From: Mytilus californianus
Lineage: Eukaryota; Mollusca; Bivalvia; Mytilida; Mytilidae
Length of the DNA stretch: 64,000 nucleotides
NCBI RefSeq assembly: GCF_021869535.1
Contig: NW_026262712.1
Span: 107,195,640 to 107,259,639 of the forward strand
Reading direction: 5' to 3'
Of the stretch, positions 23,353-35,463 are shown in pieces; positions within the stretch are counted from its first letter, which is position 1; the number at the start of each line of letters is the position of its first letter. The notes under the pieces were generated by a model that was given only the letters and a program-made list of their open reading frames with translations, made no database searches and had not been told where the DNA came from. The position numbers and the translations under genes were made by a program.

Positions 23353-25995
23353 ATAAAATGCTTCGCTGGGGCGCAGCTTGATACGACCGCAGAGGTCGAA
23401 CCCTGAACAGTTGGGGCAAGTATGGACACAAAATTCAAGCTTGATACAGCTATGACTTTGGATTGTCATTAAATATTTGACACAGCATAGGTTTCTGACA
23501 CAGGATGAATGTGGTGTAAGAACTGGAAAAAATTTAATTTACCTATTATGGTGGAATATCCATAAACTAAATTGTTTGTTAATTTCAATATATCAAAGAA
23601 TATGTAGAATTCAATGTTTGATGTAATGTAATAAAGTTGAAATTTGGACCGTTTTTGTTCAATGTGGACCAATTTGGTAACATGTATAAATAATCAAAAA
23701 TCTAAATACATGGGAGCCCATTTAAATACACCATAAAGGTATTAAAATAGAAAGTGACATCATAGTCATGGCTAAAAATAAACAAAAATCCTTAATCAGC
23801 AACATTTAAAGTAATATCTAAAAATAAAATTCCTTTGTAACCATAAAAGCCCATTTAAATACATCATAAAGATATTAAAATAGAAAATGACATCATAGTC
23901 ATGGCTAAACATAGCAAAAAACCCTTAATCAGCATCATTTAACAGTAATATCTAAAAATGGAAATTACATCATAAAGGTATTAAAATAGAAAATGACATC
24001 ATAGTCATGGCTAAAAATAAACAAAATCCGTAATCAGCATCAGCAACATTTTATAGCAATATCTAAAAATAAAATTCCTTTGTAACCATAAAAGCCCATT
24101 TAAATACATCATAACAGATATTAAAATAGAAAATGACATCATAGTCATGGCTAAACATAGCAAAAACCTTAATCAGCATCATTTAACAGTAATATCTAAA
24201 AATAAAAATTTCTTTGCAACCATAAAAGTAAAATAGAAAATGACATCATAATCATAGCTAAAAATAAACAAAAATTTTTTTTATTGGCAAATTTTAAATG
24301 GAGTTTATTATACTAAAACAATAAATTTGCAACCATAAACATGATAAAACCCCATTTAAACACATCATAAAAGTATTAAATAATTCAACTACATCATAAG
24401 GCTATAAAAATAGAAAATGACTTCATAGTCAAGGCTAAAGGTAAACAAAAAACCTTCATCAGCAAAATTTTATATTGGCAAATTTCCAATGAAGTTTATT
24501 ACACTAAAATTGTTGGCAAATTTCCAATGCATTTATTAACAATAAAGTTATTGGCAAATTTCCAATTTACATAATTTAAAAGCAGTGTAGATGAGATATT
24601 TAAATGAGTTTGAATTACCAACCTTACACTGCTTTTAAATAATGTTCTTTACTCAATTATTTGTCTATTAAAATGGAAACCCTTGTTTTTTAACCTTTTT
24701 TCCCCTTATTCCTTAAACATTAGAGCTATAACCACCACCCCACCCCCCCCCCCCCCCCCCCCCCCCCCCAAGCCAATTATTACTTTCCAATGTAACCTAA
24801 ATTTCCAATATACATAATTTTAAATTTCAGTTCCTCATGATATATAACCGTATCATTATTATTTTCTTTCATATATAAATCTGATACAACCATCTTTAAA
24901 TGGAAAATTTTAAAGAAAAAAAAAGGAAAAAAAAAAATCCTACCCCCCACACATTTTTTCAACCCCCTTTTGATTCATCATCCCCCACCTCAATCACAAC
25001 CTTCAATTTGTGGTATGGTACATTGCAATACAATTTCACAGAGATCCATACACTTGAACACAAGTTTTTGTTGCAAACTAAAAAAATCCTTATTTTCGAC
25101 CAATATTTGGCCCCTTATTCATAAATGTTTGAGCAATTAACCCCAAAACTCAATTCCTACTTTCTCTTCGTGATAAAAAATAACTAACTTAAAATGTAAA
25201 TTTTAAACAAAAAAAAAAAGGAAAAAAAAAAATTACCCCTTTTTTGACCCCCGCCCCCCCTTATGATTCATCACCCCCACCCCCCTTTCCCCCCAAACCA
25301 AGCTCAATAACAGCCTTGCCTTTGTGGTATGGTACCTTGTAATACAATTTTAGAGAGATCCATACACTTGAACACAAGTTATTGTCTAGAAACTAAAAAA
25401 TGCTTATTTTAAACCCCTTTTTAGGCCCCTTTTTACTAAACGTTTTGGGCAATTACCACAACACTCATTTCCAGCTTTCCCTTTGTGAAATGGAACCTTG
25501 TAGTAAAATTTCAGAAAGATCCATACACTTACACACAAGTTATTGTCATGAAACTAGAAAAATGCTTGTTTTTTGCCCCCTTTTGGCCCCTTATTCCTAA
25601 AATTTTGAGGCAATTAACCCTAAAATCAATCCCAGCATTGACCCTTTGTGATATGGAATCTTGTGGTACAATGTCAAAGAGATCCATATGCTAACACACA
25701 AGTTATTTCTGGAAGTTACAAAAATGCTTATTTTCGGCCCCTTTTTGGCCCCTAATTCCTTAACTGTTGGTACCATAACCCCTAAAATCAATCCCCACCT
25801 TCCTATTGTGGTATTGAACCTTATGGTAAAATTTCATAGAGATCCATTCACTTAAACTAAAGTTAGAGTGCGAAAACCATTGTGTATTCGGACGACGACG
25901 CCGGACGACGACGACGACGACGACAACGACGACGACGACGACGCCAACGTCATACCAATATACGACCTCAAAATTTTTTGGCGGTCGTATAAAAA
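23353..25995 (+). mobile_element. Copy B of the ATACGACC family (full length, nested in A)
   Basis: About 2.64 kb from 'taaaatgcttcgctggggcg' to the terminal hairpin 'atacgacc...ggtcgtat' plus AAAA. Order of parts: constant 5' end (to about 23520); a core of diverged tandem units with 'aaaatgacatcatagtcatg' (23740-24480); 'ggcaaatttccaat' repeats (to 24570); a poly-C run at 24744-24769; five or six ~140 bp units with 'agagatccatacactt'; a GAC-triplet tract (25890-25945); and the hairpin. It is near-identical to copy C at 35464-38078. Non-autonomous. Confidence 0.85.
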
Positions 25996-26690
25996 TGCTT
26001 GTTTTTTGCCCCTTTTTGGTCCCTAATTCCTAAAATCTTGAGGCAATTACCTCCAAAATCAATCCCAGCCTTCCCTTTGTGGTATGGTACCTTGCAGTAC
26101 AATTTCAGAGAGATCCATACACTTGAACACAAGTAATTGTCTGGAAACTAGAAAAATGCTATTTTTGGCCCCTTTTTCCTAAACGTTTTGGGCAATTACC
26201 CCCAAACTCAATTCCAGCTTTCCCTTTGTGATATGGAACCTTGTAGTTCAATTTCAGAAAGATCCATACACACACAAGTTATTATCATGAAACTAGAAAA
26301 ATGCTTGTTTTTTGCCCCTTATTTGGCCCCTAATTCCTGAAATTTTGAGGCAATTACCCCCAAAATCAATCCCAGCATTCCCTTTGTGATATGGAACCTT
26401 GTGGTACAATGTCAGAGAGATCCATACACTAACACACAAGTTATTTCTGGAAGTTACAAAAATGCTTATTTTTTGGCCCCTAATTCCTTAACTGTTGGTA
26501 CCATAACCCCCAAAATCAATCCCAACCTTCCTTTTGTGGTATTGAACCTTATGGTAAAATTTCATAGAGATCCATTCACTTAAACTAAAGTTAGAGTGCG
26601 AAAACCAATGTGTCTTTGAACGATGACGACGACGCCAACGTCATACCAATATACGACCAAAAAATTTTTAATTTTTGCGGTCGTATAAAA
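25996..26690 (+). mobile_element. Copy A of the ATACGACC family, 3' part
   Basis: Resumes the sentence broken at 23352 ('gaaactag' then 'aaatgcttgttttttgcccc', as read uninterrupted in copies D and E). It runs through more ~140 bp units and a short GAC tract to the hairpin ATACGACC...GGTCGTAT at about 26651-26687, then AAAA. Confidence 0.82.
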
Positions 26691-26959
26691 AGTTTGCAGT
26701 TCCATATGTAGCATTTGATTTGGAATCCGGAAACCACCTTTTTGCATAAATTTTAGTCTATTTTTAGTAACTTCTACCTTGACCTTTAACATGGTGACCT
26801 CCAAATCAATAGGGATCTTCCTCTCATTATAAGTGACCATGTTTCCAAGTAAGGTTGCAATCCGGTGTAAAGTATTTGAGTTACCTTGTGGAAACAAAAA
26901 TGACTGACAGACGGATCAAAAACTATATCCCCCAATTACTTTGTAGCAAGGGTTATAAT

Positions 26960-29900
26960 TACTGGCCAGTTACAAATTATTGTAAAACAAAACACACTTT
27001 CCCTCAATACTCTTCGACAGATACTCTATTTTAAAGAACATATTTTTAGACAAAAGGTTACCATCAGTTTGGTGTAGCACAACAGAATTGCTCTAAATCA
27101 TCCTACTTACCAACCAAAAGATGTTCGCCATTTTACTGACCAGACATGACTGTAAATTTTACATCTCACACAACCAAATGAACCTGCCTTTTAAGCATGG
27201 ATTTTCCTGCCAGGCACCAGGAGGAATCAAGGCATGATCACATTTTTATTACCCCAGTCAACTCTTGAGGTCTATACCCTTGGAGCGAAGAGATAGGTTT
27301 AGAACTTTAGGTAACAATGCATGTTTCTGTCGTGGAAAACTGTACCTTCTATGAAATCATGAAGTCAGACCTAAACTGAGACATTAGGTCATTAGGTCAT
27401 GCAATGATTTACCATTGTTTGTAAGTATGGTCCCTACCAAAGTATGCATTAAACAAGTTATTGTTAATTATAATTTCTGATAATTAATTTTACTCTATGG
27501 AACATCAGAAACAAGAAATTTTTGCCTTATCCCATATTTTAGAGCAGTCATATTTTCATTTTCACCCATCTGTTAAAGCCATTTTCATTTCAACAAACTA
27601 TTAAATTTGCCAATCATTTTATAATCATTTTCCTCCCAACAGCTATTTTCCAACTGACATACACTATACAACAACAGGAAAGGGAAAATATAATCATATG
27701 ACATAATGCATTTTACATGTACCGACATTAATTTCAAAAATTTGTCACATCAACAAAACTTTATTTGCATGTAACGCCCAAAAATATTTGTATGATTCAT
27801 ACAATCTGTATTCCTATACATGTGTATATATATAATTTACATTTATTGTAAATCATTTATAATTTATAAATATCACATGAGGACAATACTTCTATTTCTA
27901 AACGATGTTTTATAGGTTACAAGAGCGCAATTATTTGTTTACATTTTACCAGCAAGAATTTTTTAAGATGGTACTCAGAATAGAATCTTGTGTGTCTCCT
28001 CATCGGATGATACTGAGTTGGAAATTATTTTTAATCAAAATTTTATCCATTTAGGTTTTAATAATCAAGAAAAAATTTATTAATTCATATTTTACAAAGT
28101 GTAGAAAATGTATTCAAATTTGTTTACGAAGGCGCCATAAAAAAATTTAAAAATTAAGCAAAACAAATAAGACTTTGTTTTCAACTGTATTTGAACTTGA
28201 AGTCAACTTTTGTCGCATGACCATATCTATTAACATGACTGTTATTCACCCTGACATTTCTAAGAACAGGAACTGCTATCCATTTTTTACTAATTTGTGT
28301 ATTCTTTGAGAAATAAAATATGGAACACCACTGGTACCCTATGTCAAATGCATTATGAATAATTGCTTTAAGTTGAGGTGTGCATGATATCCAATTACAT
28401 TTAATGACTTCTTGGTGTAAGTTACAAAAACTTTCTATTCCATTTGCTTCAGCCATTCCAAGAAAAAATGAGTATAGTTTATTTTTATCTGTATAGTTTA
28501 TTTTTGCTCGAACAGGAAACTTTTATGCATTTGTTATCTATTTATCAAAATTCATTCTGTACATGACAAAAATATCTAATCTATTTCAAGTTTCTACAGT
28601 TAACAATAATCTTTAAGTACATGTACTCATAAAGGGACATATCTACCATTTAGTTTGATTAGATCAGGAATTTTTAAAAAAAGACATTGTTCTATTTATT
28701 TTAGAAAAGTCTAGGGTAACCGTAAAACTAAGTTTTTAACTTATATAGATCTAGACCAAAGCATTAATACTCATTGCACGTAAAGATCTCACAAGGAAAA
28801 GCTTCAGTAGACTGTCAACTTGGCTTCAGTTTACACATATGATATTTAGTAGCTATGACAAATATCTAAAAGGTTAACGCTCCATGAATGGAACTTTTGT
28901 TGGAAAAGTATGGTGGTCACCTGTTGGTTTCAGGACCCCTTCTTAATTTTTCAAAATTCAGCCATTCACCCACTGGTTTCATGAAGGTTAATTGCTTCAA
29001 TGGAAAGGAATATGTCTGTAACACACTACAGACTGTCTTCCTAATGAAAGTTTACAGAAATGTAATATTTCGTTAAATTCCTAATTATATACCAAAACAT
29101 AGTAATTTATTTGTAGAAAAGTTTAATTTTACATATGATTCAAAGGTGATATGGGGTATATGCCAAGGAGACAGCAACCCATTGCCACAAATAACAAAAA
29201 GACATATGAGGTCAACATGCAGTTTTAAACAACAGATCTGTGTCTGTGCAATACACCAAATTTTAATTTTTTCCCAGAGTTCAAGAAAAGCTGTAAATGA
29301 ATTAAACAAAGACTATTAAAGATCTGACATCAACCTCAAATTTTCCACTTACAAAAATCTCATTAAGATAAATATGATGTAAAACAAGCACTTACAAGGT
29401 TACTGACCTCGTACAGGATCATAAACATGTGGTGGGGTCAAACTAGTTTTTGAGATCTTAACAACCCCCTTTTATAATCTCAATCAATGAACTACATGTA
29501 GCATGTCTGTTTTTCTAAATATAAAATCAACATTTTACAAAATCAAATTGCTGATATAAATAAAGAGATAAAAGAGTTGATAATCTTGTAAATTCTAAGT
29601 ACTTATCACTTCAGTGAAATGTTTCCAATTTTTAGTAAAAAAACATCAAGAGAAGTTATTTGTTCAAACTTTCAAGAAACTGTGAAATTACCAACTTTGA
29701 AAATAATAAACATAAAATCTTATCAGTTTAGAAAGATATCTTATAGATTATAAGTTCTATTTTATTTTGTTTGCAGTTTTATTTAGTAAGTGGTGAGTTG
29801 CTTGCCAACATATTTACAGCTCAGGGGAAACAACTCTTATGCCTTGTTACAAAGCTGTGAGTCTTTGTTCATCCTAGAGTTTTATTTATCTATTTTTCAA

Positions 29901-30340
29901 ATAATTGTTTTGTCATAGTCTTCACATTCTAAAAGGGAACTAAAATAAGGCAACTTAAAGTTGATATTTTGATTTAGATAGATTTCCCAAACGAATTTAA
30001 ACTTAAATACTTAACCTTAACAATTGTTGAAATGTTCATCAAAAATAAAAATATTATTTCAAAACAGACCAAATTTTGACAAAAACAAATATCTTTTTAG
30101 AACGTTAGCCCCCCCCACCCCCCACCCCCCCCCCCCCCCCCCCAAAAAAAAATGTTGCTCTTTATGCTAATAATACCTTGTTGCAATTTAAAATACTTTC
30201 TGTGAGATATCAGTTATAATAATATAGTGACTTTATTTTGTAGTCATCTAGATTTTGACTGGAATGCAGTAACAACTGATGTTAATTGGACAAAAATCAA
30301 TCAAACTTTGATTATTATAACACACATTAGTACATGTACT
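26960..30340. other. Intron, one repeat remnant and one unexplained ORF
   Basis: Mostly featureless AT-rich intron. At about 29145-29240 a block with 'gatatggggtatatgccaag' resembles a block at 2945-3055 ('gagatggggtatatgttaat'), both followed by 'caacccat' and ending '..tgtct', so a low-copy dispersed repeat. A poly-C tract lies at 30108-30143. Confidence 0.45.
28181..28456 (-). CDS. Hypothetical 91-residue ORF
   Basis: Not recognised. ATG to TGA, MAEANGIESFCNLHQEVIKC at the start, with mixed composition (several Cys and Trp) rather than the low-complexity look of most ORFs here. There is a G at -3 and at +4 of the ATG. No flanking splice consensus, polyadenylation signal or neighbour gives it a role. 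It lies inside an intron of the ARHGAP39 gene on the same strand. It may be chance or a transposon remnant. Confidence 0.15.
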   Translation of the reverse strand: MAEANGIESFCNLHQEVIKCNWISCTPQLKAIIHNAFDIGYQWCSIFYFSKNTQISKKWIAVPVLRNVRVNNSHVNRYGHATKVDFKFKYS

Positions 30341-30343
30341 TAC

Positions 30344-30436
30344 TGTTTGTGCCACTGGAGTTTGTGTAGAAATTTCTCGTTTGGAGGACAATCTGTCCAA
30401 ATCCTCATTCCGTACTTCTGTGTTTTGTTTCAAGGT
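30344..30436 (-). CDS. ARHGAP39: ARHGAP39 exon: TLKQNTE, just after WW2
   Basis: Acceptor tatttgtag at 30437-30438, donor GTAAGT from 30343; 93 nt, 31 codons, phase 0 at both ends. It encodes TLKQNTEVRNEDLDRLSSKR then EISTQTPVAQT. The opening TLKQNTE follows AKLQ of the WW exon exactly as in the human protein ([15 protein letters not shown]), which confirms that these two exons are adjacent in the transcript although 10 kb apart. Confidence 0.92.
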
Positions 30437-31031
30437 CTACAAATAAAAGTAAGCAAATGTCTCAATAATGTTGAAACAGTTGAATCCACAATACTGGTGC
30501 TAAATTATACAGATTTAAGGGCCTGTGACAATACAAGAAAGACTTTTACCAGGAAGGGGATATTTTCAAAATAATGGTTGTGAAATATCTAAGTTTTGTT
30601 CTGAACTAATAATTCTAAGATTTTAACTGAATATTGTATTTTTGTATACTTACAATTCATTTTTTTTTGTATCCTGTTATTTTAAACATGGATACAACGT
30701 GTAGACTGAACACAAATCTTTAAATCACATAAAACAATTTGACATTAAATACTTGCAAATGCAAAAAAAAAAATGCATTTGATTCCTAAATGTTTTATAC
30801 AAAAAATATACTCAATTACACTGCTTGGACTTCATGGAGATAACTTAACATTTAATATTAACTTTTGAAGATCAGAAACCATATTGAAACTTTTCCTGTA
30901 TTCTTAGCTGTAGCAGTGATTGGGAAACTAAAGATAATAAACATTATTTGGTTATTCAAATCATTAATGTCACAAATTATAGCTTTACAGTTACATGCTA
31001 TTGTGTCCACATCAACTTTACTGGACAAACA

Positions 31032-31726
31032 TACAGTCAAATGAATCTCTACACTGACATTACTAGACAATTCCAGTCAAATAAATCTCTACACCGACTT
31101 TACTAGACAAATCCAGTCAAATAAATCTCTACACCGACTTTACTAGACAAATCCAGTCAAATAAATCTCTACACCGACTTTACTAGACAGATCCAGTCAA
31201 ATGAATCTCTACATCGACATTACTAGACAAATCCAGTCAAATAAATCTCTACACCGACTTTACTAAACAGATCCAGTCAAATGAATCTCTACACCGACAT
31301 AACTCGACAGATCCAGTCAAATGAATCTCTACACCGACATTACTAGACAGATCCAGTCAAATGAATCTCTACACCAATTTTACTAGACAGATCCAGTCAA
31401 ATGAATCTCTACACCGACATTACTAGACAAATCCAGTCAAATAAATCTCTACACCGACTTTACTAGACAGATCCAGTCAAATGAATCTCTACACCGACAT
31501 TACTTGACAGATCCAGTCAAATGAATCTCTACACCGACATTACTAGACAGATCCAGTCAAATGAATCTCTACACCAATTTTACTAGACAGATCCAGTCAA
31601 ATGAATCTCTACACTGATTTTACTAGAAATATCCAGTCAAATGAATCTCTACACCGATTTTACTAGAAATATCCAGTCAAATGAATCTCTACACCGACTT
31701 TATTAGACAGATCCAGGCAAATGAAT
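31032..31726. repeat. 40-bp minisatellite, about 17 copies
   Basis: Unit 'ctctacaccgactttactag' + 'acaaatccagtcaaatgaat', with variants (gactt/gacat/gattt; caaat/cagat). It lies in the intron about 600 bp upstream of the 30436-30344 exon acceptor. It is unrelated to the 46-bp array. Confidence 0.95.
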
Positions 31727-31729
31727 CTA

Positions 31730-32740
31730 TGCTACTTTTGTTTGAATCTAGAGACCACTGTCTCAACCTTTCTTCCTAATCACTGCTACTGTACCTTGCA
31801 AATATTACTTTAGAAAATGACTGAAATATTTACAAATAAATAGCAGCAACACAATCCTGGACACATCTTATTCCATAGTAGTAACCTAAATCTTCTTTTC
31901 CGCTTATCATCCATTGAACAGGTGTTTGTAGAGAAAACCACTATCTTATATTTCAGATATCACTACATCTCCATAAATTTGCCACAAGGTGTGCATAAAG
32001 TACTGATATAATACAGAGGGAGGCAAAAAAGGAACTTCAGATAATTAAATTGCATTTTATTTCCTTCTCTGTCTGTAAATTCTAATAAATCATATACTGT
32101 TTATGAAGTTGACATAAATGGATATCAGGTTTTTATCATGATTATTTAAAAAGAGTTATGAGGGATCTATTTAAATTTAGTGAAAAAAGAACAATTTCCT
32201 GTTCATGCCCCCTTTCAATTTCCCTATTAGTGTGCAACAGGATTATAATATCAATGAGCATATTTGTCAACAAATCACCAAGGTCTAAGGTGAAAAGCAA
32301 ACAAAAAAACTATTGAAATATGCAGTATTATACCCAATGATGACTCACACATAACCACAACCTAATTATTGAACACAATAAATCTAGTATTGTATTACTT
32401 CCTGTCTTAAAAGGAAACATTATTATTTATCTTTAAGAATTCAAGGTCCATCATTAACCATAGCTACTTTGTAATTTATCTTTATATTCTAATGTTTATC
32501 AATGGAGGGGAGGTAACTCAAAGGCAAAACTAATACAATGGGCTATGATGTTTAAAAATTTAATGCACACGTAAAATCAGAACCATTACACATCAAACAA
32601 CTAATACATGATATTTCATGTAGCTTCCATTCAATCTTAACGTAAGGTCCACGTTTAATGGTCGCACATTTTCTTTAAATTTTGAAACTGATATAACTTG
32701 AAAAACAAAAAGTATTATTTATTTACTCACATGAAACAAA
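31730..32740. other. Intron, nothing recognisable
   Basis: AT-rich intronic sequence between the 40-bp minisatellite and the retroelement. Confidence 0.4.
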
Positions 32741-32746
32741 CAGGGA

Positions 32747-35451
32747 TGCGGTATTCAGTACGTAGGTGAAACTGGACGATATTTATCTAAACGCACTCAA
32801 GAACATCTGTATCGTTTTAAAAGACCCAATAAATTCAAAAGTATCATTTATCAACACCTTAAGAAGCACAATCATCCTATTAAATATTTAGCAGTTCAAC
32901 CTTTAGAAGTAGTAAATAAGCAGCCTGGTGAATCTCATTCAAAGTTTGTACGATCACGGAAAATAATTGAATTAAATTGGATTAAAAAATTACAGACAGT
33001 CTACCCTCTCGGTCTTAATGATAATATCATGGGAATTGGTAATATATCAAGAACTGATTCTGTTAACATTTTGGATATAGTTTCTAAAACTGTTCGTAAA
33101 AACCGTTCTCATGGTCGTAGAAAAAATCGCAATAAAAGAAAATTTCAGACCAATCATACCAATATTTCGGACCTAATTTCTATTTCAAAAAACAACGGCA
33201 GACATTATCTGTTAACAAAGCTCTGTTCATTACCGGTTAATAAGTTAAATAAAATTTTAGAGGATTGCAACACAATTTCATATAGCAGTCCTAAGTATGA
33301 AATCGTCCAAATTATAATGGCATATTGTTATTCTAAACTGTTTCCCAAAATTGATCGCCCTGAAGATCATAAAAAACAGTTCATTAAAATAAAGTATGTC
33401 AATAAAGGTTTTGATTTTATAAATATTGCCGGTATTTTTAACGACCATTCTGTTAAAGAACAAATTCCGGGATATTTTGATAATACTGAGCTCCCTCTAA
33501 TTTGTTATATTTACAAGAAATCTACCCGGAAATTTGTGTTTAATTATAGCCAATTGTGTAAAGATGTTAATATCAGTGAAAATACACCTACTTCATGTAA
33601 TTGCAGTAATTCCGAATACATTTATGGACCCATTTCCCATGTTATAACAGGAGATCTTAACATCGTTCAAGATCGAGAGTTAAAATCATTCCTAGTAAAG
33701 GACCTAAATATCGTCCCCCGTCAATTATTAATTGGAATGAGTGTCGTAATATCATCCACGACTCACTCCATACTTACTGTTTGAAATGGATAAAACGGGA
33801 AAAAGCTGACAAAAAATCTTTGGACTCTTTTTTTAATTCAGTAATGAACATAGTTGATATACGTATTCAACATTTTAAAGAACATTTTACTCTTAACAAT
33901 AACCACAATAAACCTATTTCTCGTATCAAACATAAACTAAAAGAACTAGCCAAGGAATTTGTTTTTGTCCCGGCCGATAAAGCTGCTAATAGTATTATTA
34001 TTGTTTGACGTAAATTTTACATTGAGGTTCTGAAAAAAGAAATCACCAATTCACCAACATTCCAACTGACTCCATTTTCAGAAAACGACATCTGTAACAA
34101 ACATAAACTTTTAGCTACCGCTTTACAAGCAGAACCAAATACAATGAAAGTCCCAACTATGTATTGGCTTCCGAAGCTACACAAAACACCTCACAAATAT
34201 AGATTCATTTCGTCTTCAAGCCATTGTTCCACTACTAAATTGTCTATTCTTCTTACCAGTACACTTGGTACAATCAAAAACCTGATAATAAATTGTTCAA
34301 ATAAGGCCTTCGAAAATAGTGGAATTAATTACTTTTGGAGTGTCAAGAACTCGTTGGAAGTACTTGATAAATTACATGCATATATTGGTGATTTTGAATC
34401 TGTTCAAAGTTTTGATTTTTCTACCCTATATACCACATTGCCTCACATTCTCATTAAGAAAAAATTCACACACCTAATTAAATGGGCATTTAAAAAGTCA
34501 GAATGTGAATATATATGTTCAAACTCTTTTAGGTCATTTTTTAGTAGCAATAAACAAAAAAACTATGTCAATTGGACATGCTTTGATACTATATATGCCC
34601 TTGAATTTTTACTAGATAACATTTTTGTTCGCTTTGGAGATTCCGTATATCGTCAGGTTATCGGAATTCCAATGGGGACTAACTGTGCACCACTTATTGC
34701 GGACCTTTTTTTGTATTGCTATGAGTTACAATTTATGACAAAAATCAGCAAAGACCCATCGAAACAACATCTGATACACAAATTTAATAATACTTTTAGA
34801 TATTTGGATGATATTTTGGCTCTCAATAATGACGACTTCAGTATGTATACTAAATCAATTTATCCTGTTGAACTAACTTTAAATAAAGCTAATACTAACA
34901 ATGACCACTGCCCTTTCCTCGATCTTGATATCTATATCATTAATGGAAAGCTCTATACTAAAATATATGATAAAAGAGATGATTTTTCATTTCCTATCGT
35001 TAATTATCCATTTTTAGATGGTGACGTTCCCTTGTCACCATCTTACGGTGTTTATATATCTCAACTTGTACGATTCGCTCGTGTATGTAACAATGTTTTA
35101 GATTTTAACGAGAAAAATTTATGTATTACTGAAAAATTATTACACCAGGGTTTTCGATATCACAAACTAGTCAAAACATTTACTAAATTTTATCATCGGT
35201 ATAAGGACATCATTCGTAAATATAGCTCAACATGCAGACTTCTTATACGTTCAGGTATTTCACATCCAATTTTTTATGGAAATATTCTTTATAAAGCACA
35301 AAAATGTCAGTATTCACCTCTGAAGCTAACAAAACCTTTAAATAGACTTATTAAGAAGGGATATAGTTACGATACTGTTGTCAGGTCATTAAAGATTGCA
35401 TATTTTGGCGTTAATATTGATTCACTTATAGGGTCTTTGCATCGGCACTAA
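32747..35451 (+). pseudogene. Naiad polyprotein: GIY-YIG endonuclease, CxC linker, reverse transcriptase
   Basis: Frame 1 (32747-about 33690): CGIQYVGETGRYLSKRTQEH is the GIY-YIG core (first residues lost), followed by HLKKHNHP and KIIELNWIKKLQTVYPLGLN, the usual end of the domain. TSCNCSNSEYIYGP near 33595-33635 is the CxC linker. A one-base frameshift falls between about 33676 and 33692: after RELK the expected SKGPKYRPP is read in another frame. Frame 2 (about 33690-35451) is open except for TGA at 34006-34008, in PADKAANSIIIV-TGA-RKFYI. RT motifs: FDFSTLYTTLP (A), GIPMGTNCAPLIADLFLY (B) and RYLDDILAL (C, catalytic DD intact). It ends at TAA after SLHRH. The protein would copy its RNA from an endonuclease nick. 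This copy is broken at one point, possibly two; the TGA may be selenocysteine. Confidence 0.85.
34006..34008 (+). other. In-frame UGA, selenocysteine candidate
   Basis: A single TGA splits an otherwise open RT frame from about 33690 to 35451. It follows ADKAANSIIIV and precedes RKFYIEVLKKE. From memory, related elements have a Cys at this point (VVVC-R/K). Naiads of clams and spiders have been reported to encode selenoproteins. A plain TGT/TGC to TGA mutation gives the same picture. Confidence 0.4.
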
Positions 35452-35463
35452 ACACATTTATTT

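Larger units (their letters stand above)
22500..26950 (+). mobile_element. Outer repeat element of a three-level nested insertion
   Basis: Flanking copy A on both sides are similar blocks: 'agggatcttcctctcattat' occurs at about 22734 and again at about 26812, with 'agtaactt' and 'gacctt' phrases before each. These are monomers of an older tandem-repeat element into which copy A inserted. The right part ends near 26905 with 'gactgacagacggatcaaaa', similar to the GAC-rich ends of other families here, followed by a degraded end. Confidence 0.5.
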
